64,000 nt of DNA from contig OZ255707.1 in the NCBI GenBank assembly GCA_965277075.1, positions 3,100,001 to 3,164,000 on the forward strand, given 5' to 3'. The translations under genes were made by a program, and so were the position numbers. Below the pieces are notes generated by a model. The model ran no database searches and was not told where the DNA came from. It saw only the letters and a list, made by a program, of their open reading frames with translations. The first letter of the stretch is position 1, and every line of letters starts with the position of its first letter. This stretch comes from Lustribacter sp965277075. GTDB lineage: Bacteria; Vulcanimicrobiota; Vulcanimicrobiia; Vulcanimicrobiales; Vulcanimicrobiaceae. This document shows, in pieces, positions 31,563 to 40,233 of the stretch.

Positions 31563-32677
31563 GCAAACGCGTTGGTGTCGGCGTGTTGGGCGCGCACACG
31601 TGGGCCGAAAAAGCGCACCTCCCCGGTTACGCGGCGTCGGAGCGAGCGAACCTCGTCGCGATCTGCGATGTCGACCGGTCGCGCGCGCAAGCGATGGCGG
31701 CAAAGTTCGGCATCGCGAACGTCTATACCGATCATCATGCGCTGCTCGCCGACGCGGCCGTCGATATGGTCGACGTCTGCACGCCGACGAGCACTCACCT
31801 GCGATTGAGCCTCGACGCGATCGCGGCCGGCAAGCACGTCCTGAGTGAAAAGCCCCTGGCGGAAACGGCGGACGAGGCGTTCGCCGCCGCTCGCGCAGCC
31901 GATGTGCGCCGCGTTCGCACGAAGCTCGGGTTCACGTTCCGCTATTCGCCGGCGATGCGGCGGCTTCGCGCGTGGATTGCCGACGGCACGCTCGGCGAGA
32001 TCTTTCACATCCACGGCTTCGAGCAAAATAGTCAGTTCCTCGATCCGGATTTCCCGTTGCGACAAGTTCGGGCCGACGCGCCCCGTGACGGCGTCATCCC
32101 GTCGTCGATCGTCGGTTACGGCTCGCACCTCGTCGACTTGATGCGTTGGTGCGGCGGCGAATTCGCCGCGGTCTCGGGGTCGATGCACAATTACGTGCCG
32201 GAGCGCGTCGTGCGCGGCACGCCGGGGCGGCAACGCATTCCGATCGACGATGGTACCGTCGCCATCGTCGAGTTCGCGTCGGGTGCGCAAGGCGTCTTGC
32301 AAACGTCTTACATCGCCGTCGGAAACTATCCGGGCGTGGAGATTCGCGTGTACGGATCGAAGGGCGCGGCGATCGCGCGGCTCATCTCGGAACGCGACGT
32401 CGCGGAAACGCTCACGTTCGCGACGGCCGACGCGGTCGAGTTCGAAGCGCAGCCGCCCGATCGAGCAACGTTTCCGCCGGGCACCGATCTCGCGACGCCG
32501 TGGCCCGAACTCTACTACCGGAACCTCGTGCGTTTCTTCATCGACGAGATCGTCGACGACGCCCCGGCGGACTGCACGTTCTACGACGGCGCGAAGAGTC
32601 AGCAGATCGTCGACGCCGTCGTCGAATCGCACCGTAACCGAGCATGGGTTTCGATCGCAAGCGGCGTTCCCGCGTGA
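31559..32677 (+). CDS. Gfo/Idh/MocA family oxidoreductase (copy 2)
   Basis: A 372-residue NAD(P)-dependent dehydrogenase starting with GTG that overlaps the previous TGA. The Rossmann part has 'VGVGVLGAHTWAEKAHLPGYAASERANLVAICDVD', 'VDVCTPTSTHLRLSLDAIAAGK' and the conserved 'SEKPLAET'. The C-terminal domain starts at 'LGFTFRYSPAMRRLRAWIADGTLGEI' and includes 'DLMRWCGGEFAAVSG'. It is only distantly similar to copy 1 in the divergent operon, so the two may act on different intermediates of the same pathway. Confidence 0.87.
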   Translation: MSKRVGVGVLGAHTWAEKAHLPGYAASERANLVAICDVDRSRAQAMAAKFGIANVYTDHHALLADAAVDMVDVCTPTSTHLRLSLDAIAAGKHVLSEKPLAETADEAFAAARAADVRRVRTKLGFTFRYSPAMRRLRAWIADGTLGEIFHIHGFEQNSQFLDPDFPLRQVRADAPRDGVIPSSIVGYGSHLVDLMRWCGGEFAAVSGSMHNYVPERVVRGTPGRQRIPIDDGTVAIVEFASGAQGVLQTSYIAVGNYPGVEIRVYGSKGAAIARLISERDVAETLTFATADAVEFEAQPPDRATFPPGTDLATPWPELYYRNLVRFFIDEIVDDAPADCTFYDGAKSQQIVDAVVESHRNRAWVSIASGVPA

Positions 32678-34293
32678 ACGAATTCGATCGCATCATCGAC
32701 GGTGCGCTCGCGACGTGGTGGGAACTCCATCCGGTCGATGCGTCGTTCGCCGGCGAAACCGCGTTCGACGACCGATTCACCGCCGCCGATTCGGGCGCGC
32801 CGCAGCGCGAGCGCACGATGTTGCGCGACTCGATCGCCGAACTCGACGCCGTTGTCGTTCCGGATCGTCCGGGCGCGCGTCTCGATGTGCGGTTGTTGCG
32901 GTCGACGTTCGTTCTCGCTCTCGCGGAACTCGAACGGCGTCCGCGCCGCGCCAATCCCGCCTGGTACACGGGTGAAGTCGCGTTCGGTATCATCGTGCAT
33001 CTGTTGCCCGACGCGGTCGTGCGATCGGCGAGCGCGCTCGAGACACGTATCGCAGCGGCGCCGCTGTTGCTCGACGCGGGCGCGCGGCACCTGTGCGACC
33101 GTCCGTTACCGGCGGCGTGGGTCGAACGCGCCCGCGGCGAAGCGGCCGCGATCGCGACGCTCGTGACGACGGGATTCACGCGGCATCCCGACGCGCAACG
33201 ATTCGCGCGCATGCCGGTCGCTCCGCTCCTGGCGGCACTCGACCGGTTTTGTGAGGCAATCGAGGACGCACCGGACGCCGATCCGGCCTGCGGCGACGAT
33301 CACCTCGCGTCGATCGTTACCGCCGTGCACGGGCTCGAAGAAACGCCCGCGTCGCTGCTGGCACGTGCGCAGCGCGCGTACGACGCGGCGCTCGACGTGC
33401 TGGTCGAACGCGCGGCGCGCCTCGATCCCAAACGCGACTGGCGTGTGCAGCTCGCATCGCTCGCGGAGATCGGTCCGGATACCGGCGACGATCCCATCGC
33501 CGGTTACACGCGTTGGCACGAGCGCGCGATGCACGATGCGGCATCGCTCGTTACGCCGGCGTCGACCTACGCACTGACGTTCGTGCCGCTCCCTGCGTGG
33601 GCCGAGGCGGTCGCCGGCGCGCTCTATTTTCTTTTCTATCGCGCGCCGGCCGCGCGCTATCCGGGCGCCGGAAGCACGTACTGGGTCGGCGCGTTGCACG
33701 GCGACGAGGCGGCCGTGCGTCGCGCGCACAACACGGCCGCGGTCAAGATGACGCATGCCGTGCACCACGGCAGTATCGGGCATCACACGCAGAATGCGCG
33801 CGCCCGCGTCGCGACGTCGCGCGTCGCGCGAATTGCCGGAACCGACGGCGCGATGGGCCTCGCGATGCTCGCGGCCGGCACGATGGTCGAGGGCTGGGCG
33901 TGTTACAGTACCGATCTGTTGGCCGAGGTTCCCGGCTTCTACACCCCGCTCGAGGAGCTCCAACTGGCGTACGACAAACTGCGCAACATCGCGTGTTGCA
34001 TCGCGGATATCCGTCTGCACACGCGTGCCTGGACACTCGAGGAAATGCGAGCGTTCTATCGCGACGAGGTCGGTTTTGCGGCGGCGCGCATCGTTCCGGA
34101 AACGACACGGAACGCGATGTTTCCCGGCAGCCGGATCATGTACTGGACAGGAACCGAACGCATCGCGGCGATGCGCCGTGTGTCGGCGCTTTCGGCGAAA
34201 GCGTTTCACGATACGCTGCTCTCGTTCGGCTCGGCTCCGGTCGCGTGGATCGAAAAGGAAGAGGCGGTATGGCGTTCGCCCGTGCACTCTTAG
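32674..34293 (+). CDS. DUF885 family protein (copy 2, metal-site Glu replaced)
   Basis: A 539-residue DUF885 protein. Late landmarks are canonical: 'TMVEGWACYSTDLLAEVPGFYTPLEELQLAYDKLRNI' (about residues 404-440) and 'RLHTRAWTLEEMRAFYRDEVGF'. The putative metal site reads 'MTHAVHHGSIGHHTQNARA', where the usual H-E-x3-GH has become H-H-x3-GH. GTG at 32674 is chosen because it forms the same GTGA overlap used by its neighbour; an ATG at 32644 would overlap further. It is paired in the operon with a dipeptide-type binding lipoprotein, which hints at a peptide or amide substrate. Copy 1 is at 23925. Confidence 0.68.
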   Translation: MNEFDRIIDGALATWWELHPVDASFAGETAFDDRFTAADSGAPQRERTMLRDSIAELDAVVVPDRPGARLDVRLLRSTFVLALAELERRPRRANPAWYTGEVAFGIIVHLLPDAVVRSASALETRIAAAPLLLDAGARHLCDRPLPAAWVERARGEAAAIATLVTTGFTRHPDAQRFARMPVAPLLAALDRFCEAIEDAPDADPACGDDHLASIVTAVHGLEETPASLLARAQRAYDAALDVLVERAARLDPKRDWRVQLASLAEIGPDTGDDPIAGYTRWHERAMHDAASLVTPASTYALTFVPLPAWAEAVAGALYFLFYRAPAARYPGAGSTYWVGALHGDEAAVRRAHNTAAVKMTHAVHHGSIGHHTQNARARVATSRVARIAGTDGAMGLAMLAAGTMVEGWACYSTDLLAEVPGFYTPLEELQLAYDKLRNIACCIADIRLHTRAWTLEEMRAFYRDEVGFAAARIVPETTRNAMFPGSRIMYWTGTERIAAMRRVSALSAKAFHDTLLSFGSAPVAWIEKEEAVWRSPVHS

Positions 34294-35888
34294 CCGCTGC
34301 GGCGTTCGCACTCGCCGGGTGTTCAAGCGCCCAGAGCGGCAACGCGGCCGGCGCGGCGCACTGGTTGCGGATCGCCAACGGACAAGGTGATCCGAACAGT
34401 TTGAACATCCATCTCGATCCGTCGGGCGTCACCGGCTACATCGCGGAGCTCTCGCAGGCCTATCTCGTGCGCTACGACCGCCGCGCAAAGCCGGTGCCCG
34501 AACTCGCGACCGTCGTTCCGACGATGGCGAACGGCGGAATCAGTGCCGATGGAAAAACGATCACGTGGCATCTGCGTCACGGCGTGAAGTGGTCGGACGG
34601 TCAACCGTTCAGCGGTGACGACGTCGTCTTCTCGGTAAAGACCATTCTCAATCCGAACAACAACGAAGAGCAAGGGACCACGGGTTGGGATCAGATCGCG
34701 TCAATGCGCCAACCCGACCCGTACACGGTCGTCTTTCATCTCAAGCGACCCTACGGCAGTTATCTGCCGCTGTTTTTTGGAACGGCCGCCAACGAACCGT
34801 GCATCCTGCCGAAGCACATTCTCGGGTCGCTGCCCAACATCAACACCGCGCCGTACAATCTCAAGCCGGTCGGCATCGGTCCCTTTCGCGTCCTCGAGTG
34901 GCGCCACGGTGATGCGATCGAACTCGAAGCAAACCCGTTCTACTGGCGCGGCAAACCGAAATTGCAGCGTATCACCTTCAAGCTGTTGCCCTCGCAAGAG
35001 ACGTTGACCAATCAGATGCAAACCGGTGAGACGGACGTGTGGCCGTTGATGCCCCCCAGTTACACCGAGCGTCTCAAAGCGCTGGCATCGCTCACGGTCC
35101 TCGTGGAGCCGACGTTTCGCACGACGAATCTCGATTTCGTCTACACGCAGCGGCTCGTCGCCGACCGGCGCATTCGCGAAGCCGTGCGAGCGGCGGTCGA
35201 CCGGCCGCGCATGATCGAGACGGTCCTGCACGGTTATGGAACCGTGCATGACGGCGCGGTCATTCCGCTCGATCCGCCCGGCGATCACGATCCGATCGTT
35301 CCGCACAGCGTCGCAGCCGCGCAAACGCTGCTTGATGCCGCCGGCTGGCATGCCGGTGCCGACGGCATTCGCGTCAAGAACGGCGAGCGACTTGTCTTGC
35401 ACGCGGTGTATCCCGTCGGAACCGCCGAGCTGGATCAAACGATCGAGGCCATTCGCGCGTCACTGCACGACGTCGGCATCGAGTTGCAGAGCCGCAAGTT
35501 CGCGCCGAACGTCTTTCGGGCGCCGGCGGCGAGCGGCGGCATCCTCTATGCGGGCAAGTTCGAGGTCGCCGTGTATCCGCGCACGCTCGAGGCCGTGTCC
35601 GACATCAACGGCTTGTACGGATGCGCGTCGATTCCGCCGAAAGGCGAGAACGCCACGCGCTACTGCCGTCCGCAATTCGACGCGACGCTCGCGACCGTCG
35701 AAGCGAGCTACGACGAGGCGACCCGCCGGCACCGATTCGCACGCGTGCAACAGTTGCTCATCCACGACGTGCCGACGGTGATCCTGTATGTATGGCGCGG
35801 CGGATACGCGTGGAACAAGCGCGTGAGCGGCTACGATCCGCCGCTGATCACGCCGTTCGACGATATGATGAACGTCGATGCCGACTAG
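34269..35888 (+). CDS. Extracellular solute-binding lipoprotein, dipeptide/oligopeptide type (SBP_bac_5)
   Basis: A 539-residue family 5 binding protein. The N-terminus 'MAFARALLAAAAFALAGCSS' is a lipoprotein signal with the lipobox LAGC at residues 15-18. The mature part has 'LRIANGQGDPNSLNIHLDPSG', 'ISADGKTITWHLRHGVKWSDGQPFSGDDVVFSVK', 'KPVGIGPFRVLEWRHGDAIELEANPFYWRG' and 'RIREAVRAAVDRPRMIETVLHGYG', all typical. Family members bind peptides, nickel complexes, glutathione or sugar-acid derivatives. No permease or ATPase genes follow. The start overlaps the DUF885 gene by 25 bases, and the stop overlaps the next gene. Confidence 0.9.
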   Translation: MAFARALLAAAAFALAGCSSAQSGNAAGAAHWLRIANGQGDPNSLNIHLDPSGVTGYIAELSQAYLVRYDRRAKPVPELATVVPTMANGGISADGKTITWHLRHGVKWSDGQPFSGDDVVFSVKTILNPNNNEEQGTTGWDQIASMRQPDPYTVVFHLKRPYGSYLPLFFGTAANEPCILPKHILGSLPNINTAPYNLKPVGIGPFRVLEWRHGDAIELEANPFYWRGKPKLQRITFKLLPSQETLTNQMQTGETDVWPLMPPSYTERLKALASLTVLVEPTFRTTNLDFVYTQRLVADRRIREAVRAAVDRPRMIETVLHGYGTVHDGAVIPLDPPGDHDPIVPHSVAAAQTLLDAAGWHAGADGIRVKNGERLVLHAVYPVGTAELDQTIEAIRASLHDVGIELQSRKFAPNVFRAPAASGGILYAGKFEVAVYPRTLEAVSDINGLYGCASIPPKGENATRYCRPQFDATLATVEASYDEATRRHRFARVQQLLIHDVPTVILYVWRGGYAWNKRVSGYDPPLITPFDDMMNVDAD

Positions 35889-36924
35889 CACACTGAACGT
35901 CCTGATCGCTTCCCCGCTCGAAGCAGAGTTTGCTGCCCGCGTGGCCGCCGTGGACGTCGTGACCGAACTACTCTACGATCCGGAGTTGCTGGCGACGCCA
36001 CGGTATCCCAACGATCACGCCGGGACGGCGCGCGTGCACACGGCGACGCAGACGGAACGGTGGAACGGTATGCTCGCGCGTGCCGACGTCATCTTCGGGT
36101 ATCCCGGCGACTCGACGGCGGGGCTCGTCGACATGCTCGAACGCGGTCCGGCGATCCGGTTCGTACAAGGCACGTCTGCCGGCATGGGCGCGCACATTCG
36201 GCGCGCGGCGTTCGCTGCACCGGTGCTCGAGCGGGTTGCCTTCGCGTCGGCCGCCGGCGTGCACGCGGGAATGTTGGCGGAGTTCGCACTCTACGGGTTG
36301 CTGGCGTTGCGTAAAGATGCGGTGCGCCTGGCGCGTATCCGCGCCGATCGTGCGTGGGAACATTACGTCATGGGCGAACTCGACGGCTCGACGATCGCGA
36401 TCATCGGCCTGGGGCAGATCGGCCGCGCCGTCGCGTCGCGAGCGCGCGGGTTCGGCATGCACACGATCGGGGTGACGCGCACCGGAACGCCGGACGATGC
36501 CGTGCACGAGTCGGTCGCAACGTCCGCGTTGCGCGCGATTGCGCCGCGCTGCGAAGCGATCGTCATCACGCTGCCGATCACCGATCTGACGGCGAACCTC
36601 GTGAACGCCGAGGTCATCGGCGCACTGCCGCCCGATGCGGTCGTGATCAACGTCGGACGCGGCGGCGTGGTCGATCAGAGCGCACTCGTCGACGCGTTGG
36701 AACACCGTGCGATCGCGGGTGCGGTGCTCGACGTGTTCGCGGCGGAACCGCTGCCCGCCGAGAGCCCGCTATGGACGCTGCCCAATGTCGTGATGGCGCC
36801 GCACAGCGCGGCCCTCTCGGCGCGGGAGAATGCCCGCATCGTTGCGCTCTTCGGCGATAATCTCACGCGCTTCGCACGTGGCGAACCGTTACGCAATCGC
36901 GTCAACGTTCGCGAGTTCTACTAA
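35878..36924 (+). CDS. D-isomer-specific 2-hydroxyacid dehydrogenase
   Basis: A 348-residue NAD-dependent dehydrogenase of the D-2-hydroxyacid family. The nucleotide motif is 'IAIIGLGQIGRAVASRARGFGMHTIGVTRTG'. The catalytic Arg lies in 'VVINVGRGGVVDQSALVDAL', the Glu in 'LDVFAAEPLPAESPLW' and the His in 'VMAPHSAALSARENARIV'. It interconverts a 2-keto acid and a D-2-hydroxy acid. The start overlaps the binding-protein stop by 11 bases and it is the sixth gene of the plus operon. Confidence 0.9.
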   Translation: MPTSTLNVLIASPLEAEFAARVAAVDVVTELLYDPELLATPRYPNDHAGTARVHTATQTERWNGMLARADVIFGYPGDSTAGLVDMLERGPAIRFVQGTSAGMGAHIRRAAFAAPVLERVAFASAAGVHAGMLAEFALYGLLALRKDAVRLARIRADRAWEHYVMGELDGSTIAIIGLGQIGRAVASRARGFGMHTIGVTRTGTPDDAVHESVATSALRAIAPRCEAIVITLPITDLTANLVNAEVIGALPPDAVVINVGRGGVVDQSALVDALEHRAIAGAVLDVFAAEPLPAESPLWTLPNVVMAPHSAALSARENARIVALFGDNLTRFARGEPLRNRVNVREFY

Positions 36925-36928
36925 AGCG

Positions 36929-37723
36929 GTGCTGCTCGCAGGGCGCGCCGCGTTCGTCACGGGCGGCGCCGGCCGGATCGGTCGTGCGGTGGCGGCAGCG
37001 CTCCTGCGTGAAGGCGCGCGCGTTGCGATCGGCGACGTGCGCCCCGACCTTCTCGCACCGGCAGCCGCGCATCTGGCGAACATCGGTCCGGCCGTCGTCG
37101 CGCTGCACGGCGACCTGTCAGACGCCGCAACGATCGTGCGACTTGCGGACGAGGCCGAAGCGGCGGTCGGACGGATCGATCTGCTGGTCACCTGTGCGGC
37201 CGTCTACCCGAACGTTGCGGTGATCGACATGGACGTGGAGGGGTGGGATCGCGTCTTCGCGGTCAACGTGCGCGCCGTTATGCTCGTCGCCCAAACGTTC
37301 GCGCGCCGTTGGATCGCGCGTGACGTCCCCGGGGCAATCGTCAACCTCTCGTCGGGAGCCGCACGCAGTGCGCGGCGCGGTGCGGCGGCGTATTGCGGTT
37401 CGAAAGCCGCGCTCGAAATGGTGGGCGACGTCCTCGCAATCGAACTCGGTCCGCACGGCATCCGCGTCAACACGGTCGCGCCCGGACTCGTGACGGACGA
37501 ACCGGTCGATGCGAGCGCGACGAACGTGCACCCCTATTACGCGGCGATGCTCGCGGCGACCCCGCTCGGGCGCACCGGCGCACCTTCCGAGATCGCGGAA
37601 GCCGTCGTGTTCTTGCTCTCGGATCGTTCGCCGTGGACGACCGGCGCGCGTCTCGATATCACCGGCGGCTCGCATTGCGGACGCACGCACGTTCCGTTCA
37701 CGACGTCGATCGAACGCCGTTAG
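36929..37723 (+). CDS. SDR family oxidoreductase
   Basis: A 264-residue classical short-chain dehydrogenase with 'AAFVTGGAGRIGRAVAAALLREGARVAIGDV', 'LVTCAAVYPNVAVIDMDVEGWDRVFAVNVRAVM', the serine in 'IVNLSSGAARS', and active-site Tyr/Lys in 'AAYCGSKAALEMV'. GTG at 36929, four bases after the previous stop, starts right before the Rossmann strand; the frame extends further upstream but only as an overlap. It ends the plus-strand operon, tail-to-tail with a binding-protein gene. A tandem 16-base repeat spans both stop codons. Confidence 0.87.
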   Translation: MLLAGRAAFVTGGAGRIGRAVAAALLREGARVAIGDVRPDLLAPAAAHLANIGPAVVALHGDLSDAATIVRLADEAEAAVGRIDLLVTCAAVYPNVAVIDMDVEGWDRVFAVNVRAVMLVAQTFARRWIARDVPGAIVNLSSGAARSARRGAAAYCGSKAALEMVGDVLAIELGPHGIRVNTVAPGLVTDEPVDASATNVHPYYAAMLAATPLGRTGAPSEIAEAVVFLLSDRSPWTTGARLDITGGSHCGRTHVPFTTSIERR

Positions 37724-37747
37724 CGCGCTGGGCCGTTAGCGTGCTGG
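37716..37747. repeat. Tandem 16-bp duplication carrying both convergent stop codons
   Basis: Two adjacent copies of GCCGTTAGCGYGCTGG (37716-37731 and 37732-37747) differ at one base. The TTAG core of the first copy provides the TAG stop of the plus-strand SDR. The same core of the second copy provides the TAA stop of the minus-strand binding protein. The two convergent genes are therefore separated by exactly this duplication. Confidence 0.85.
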
Positions 37748-38680
37748 TTTGTAGATAAAGCCGTCGGCTGGGAACGGCGCAAACTTTCCGTACTTCGCCG
37801 CAACGTTGATCACCGGCTGCATCAGCGCAGCACTCGGCCGTTCGCCATAGCGGCTGCGCGTCATTCCGGCTGCGAGCGCCGGATCGATCTTTGCGTAACG
37901 CAACAAGATCTCCGCGCTCTTCTCATGGTTGGCGTTGGCCCAAAGCGCCGCTTCGTGAATCGCATCGATGAACCGGTTGAGCGTGTCGGCGTGCTCCTTC
38001 GCCCAGCCCGAGGTCGTAAAATAGGCGCTGATGAGGAATTCTTTCGCGACCGAGTCGTACGGGCTCGCGACGATGCGCTCCGTCTTGGCTGCCGCGTTGA
38101 GGAACGGCTCGGCGATCGCGGCTGCGTCGATGCGCCCGGCATCGAGGGCGGGCTGCATCGACGGAAACGGCAGCTCGACGAACTTCACCAGCGTCGAATC
38201 GCCGCCGTTGCGATCGATCCACGCGCGCGGAGCGTAGCCCGAGATCGTTCCCAGGCCTGAGCCGGCGATCGTCTTTCCGTCGAGGTCCTTCGCGCTGCGA
38301 ATCGGCGAGCCGGCCGTTACGACGAGCGCGGTCGTCGGCGCGGCCGATTCGTGGAGCGCGGCCGGTGCGACGACGACGAACGGAATGTTGTGCGCGACCG
38401 CCGACGTGATTGAAATCATGTCGGCATACCCGATGTCGACCGCGTTCCCGGCAACCGCAGCGGCGGCGGCGCCGCCGTTGGATGCAGCACTGATCTCGAC
38501 GTCGAGACCGGCTTTGGTGAAGAACCCCATGTCTTTCGCGTAGTACACTTCCGCGCCGGCGTCGATCGGAACCGTCGTGACATGAACGACCGGCAGCGTC
38601 GACTGCGACGAGGCCGGGACGTTCAAGCTCCAATACGCGGCCAAAATTCCTATGAGGACGCAAACACGTCGGCGATTCAT
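37736..38680 (-). CDS. NMT1/SsuA-like ABC substrate-binding protein
   Basis: A 314-residue secreted binding protein. Residues 1-25 form a signal peptide (MNRRRVCVLIGILAAYWSLN...). The mature part shows 'VTTVPIDAGAEVYYAKDMGFFTKAGLDVEIS', 'GNAVDIGYADMISI', 'SPIRSAKDLDGKTIAGSG' and 'WIDRNGGDSTLVKFVELP', which is shared with three paralogues in the window. The upstream polysaccharide-deacetylase-like gene overlaps its start by 4 bases, so the two are co-translated. The ligand is unknown; known relatives bind pyrimidine precursors, sulfonates, nitrate or phthalate. No transporter partners are nearby. Confidence 0.85.
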   Translation of the reverse strand: MNRRRVCVLIGILAAYWSLNVPASSQSTLPVVHVTTVPIDAGAEVYYAKDMGFFTKAGLDVEISAASNGGAAAAAVAGNAVDIGYADMISITSAVAHNIPFVVVAPAALHESAAPTTALVVTAGSPIRSAKDLDGKTIAGSGLGTISGYAPRAWIDRNGGDSTLVKFVELPFPSMQPALDAGRIDAAAIAEPFLNAAAKTERIVASPYDSVAKEFLISAYFTTSGWAKEHADTLNRFIDAIHEAALWANANHEKSAEILLRYAKIDPALAAGMTRSRYGERPSAALMQPVINVAAKYGKFAPFPADGFIYKPAR

Positions 38681-39525
38681 CGTGCTTCTCCGTTCGAGGT
38701 GACGGCAGCAGCGGTGTCGGCTCCCATCCGTGCGAGTCGTGCATGCGTGGTGAGCTGCACGCGGTCGGAATAACGCTGTGCCGTTGCTAGCGTTTTGCGG
38801 AACTCCGCGGCGCCGTACGGGCGACCGAAGACGTGTGCGTGCATGGTGACGTCAAGACAGAACGGGCGCGCGTCGGGTGCGGGCCATTCACGCACAATGT
38901 CTTCGAAAATCCGGCTGAAGGCACCGGGCTCGTTGCCGTATCGAACGTAGATCGGCATGTCGTTCACCTCCATCGTAAACGGCACGGCGATGATGGGACC
39001 CGCGCTCGTTTTCAGAACGTACGGCTGGTCGGCATCGAAATAGTCGGCCTGCCACGCGAATCCGTTCGCCGCCAGCAACGCGGCCGTCGCGGTACTCGGT
39101 GTGCAACGCGGACTGAGCCAGCCCAGCGGACGGTGACCCGTTGCCCGCTGAATTGCCCCAATGCAGGCGGTGAGATCGTGCGCTTCTTCGTCGGGCGTTT
39201 GCAACGCGGGAATGATCTCTTGGGCCCAGCTATGCGCCGCCACGACATGACCGGCCTCGGCGATCGCCAGGAGCAATTCCGGATATCGATCCGCGATGAT
39301 ACCGCTGACGTAAAACACCGCTCGTATATCGGCCGTCGCGAGCACGTCGAGCAGACGCCATGCGCCGACCTTCGGGCCGTAGGCCGCCCACGAACGCGCT
39401 TGCAGATCGAGCGCGCCGGCTTTAAGCGGATTGCCCATCGGCCCGATTCCGGGCGCGGCACCGTCCGACCAGCCTTCGAGCATGACGTTGACCGAGACGG
39501 AGATCGGTTGATAAACCACGCGCAC
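38677..39525 (-). CDS. Polysaccharide deacetylase family (PuuE/HpPgdA-like), atypical metal site
   Basis: A 282-residue NodB-like TIM-barrel protein. Family signs are 'RLLDVLATADIRAVFYVSGIIADRYPELLLAIAEAGHVVAAHSWAQ', 'RPLGWLSPRCTPSTATAALLAANGF' and 'PFCLDVTMHAHVFGRPYG'. The classical metal-binding Asp pair near the N-terminus is absent (VSVNVMLEGWSDG), and the second motif is 'AHSWAQE' rather than H-S/T-x2-H. Such variants include PuuE-type allantoinase-like and imidase-like proteins that hydrolyse cyclic amides. Translational coupling with a binding protein suggests action on the imported small molecule rather than on a polymer. Confidence 0.72.
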   Translation of the reverse strand: MRVVYQPISVSVNVMLEGWSDGAAPGIGPMGNPLKAGALDLQARSWAAYGPKVGAWRLLDVLATADIRAVFYVSGIIADRYPELLLAIAEAGHVVAAHSWAQEIIPALQTPDEEAHDLTACIGAIQRATGHRPLGWLSPRCTPSTATAALLAANGFAWQADYFDADQPYVLKTSAGPIIAVPFTMEVNDMPIYVRYGNEPGAFSRIFEDIVREWPAPDARPFCLDVTMHAHVFGRPYGAAEFRKTLATAQRYSDRVQLTTHARLARMGADTAAAVTSNGEAR

Positions 39526-39549
39526 TCCTTCGTTTCGGCGTGTCCGCGA

Positions 39550-40233
39550 TCATGACGTCGTTTCCTTTTCGGCCGCTGTGAACGCATAGGCGAGGAACGC
39601 GAGCAAACCGGCCGCGAGCCAGCCGAGCAAACCTTCGGGAACGGGCCCGCTGCTGCGTCCCGGTAACCCGTGCACGGCCGCATCGGCCCGCTGCCGCGCG
39701 AGATACGTCGCGATGTCGTCGACGTCGCTCGGCGCGAGTTGCTGCTCGCCGAACCTCGGCATCTGGCCGGGGCCGACGCGAATCGCTTCGCCGACTTGCG
39801 TGACCGTTGCGAGATTGAGCGCCGGCGCCCACTGGGCTTCGCCGATCGCGGCCCCGCCGCCGGCTGCGCCGTGACAGTGCATGCAGTTTTCACGAAAAAG
39901 CGTCCGGCCGCGATCGGGGTCACCGTTCGTCATGACGACGGGAATCGGCGCTCCGCCGGGCTGCACCGAAACGACGTATGCGACGATCGCCGCGATCGTT
40001 GCCGGCGGCATCTGCGGCCCACGATGACCGACTTCCACCCACGGTACCGCGGCCGGCATCCGTCCGGTCCCGACCCAGAAGTCGACGTCCGCCGCGCCGG
40101 CGCCGCGAATCGACGGCCCGTTCGATCCGCCGCGCAAGTCGTTCCCATGACACGTCGCGCACTGTTGCTCGTAGGCGGCGTGGCCGCCCGGGGACGTGAT
40201 CGCGACGATCGCGGCAACGAGGACCGGCAGCAT
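39550..40233 (-). CDS. Diheme membrane-anchored cytochrome c (QcrC-like)
   Basis: A 227-residue cytochrome with two heme c sites, 'CATCHGNDLRGG' (near residue 26) and 'CMHCHGAAGGG' (near residue 115). Each is followed by a class I domain with a candidate methionine ligand ('TGRMPAAV', 'GQMPRFGE'). A C-terminal membrane helix follows ('LLGWLAAGLLAFLAYAF'). The N-terminus is a signal sequence or anchor (MLPVLVAAIVAITS). This layout matches the cytochrome cc subunit of bcc-aa3 supercomplexes, which passes electrons from the bc complex to the oxidase without soluble cytochrome c. ATG at 40233 overlaps the CtaG stop. Confidence 0.88.
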   Translation of the reverse strand: MLPVLVAAIVAITSPGGHAAYEQQCATCHGNDLRGGSNGPSIRGAGAADVDFWVGTGRMPAAVPWVEVGHRGPQMPPATIAAIVAYVVSVQPGGAPIPVVMTNGDPDRGRTLFRENCMHCHGAAGGGAAIGEAQWAPALNLATVTQVGEAIRVGPGQMPRFGEQQLAPSDVDDIATYLARQRADAAVHGLPGRSSGPVPEGLLGWLAAGLLAFLAYAFTAAEKETTS

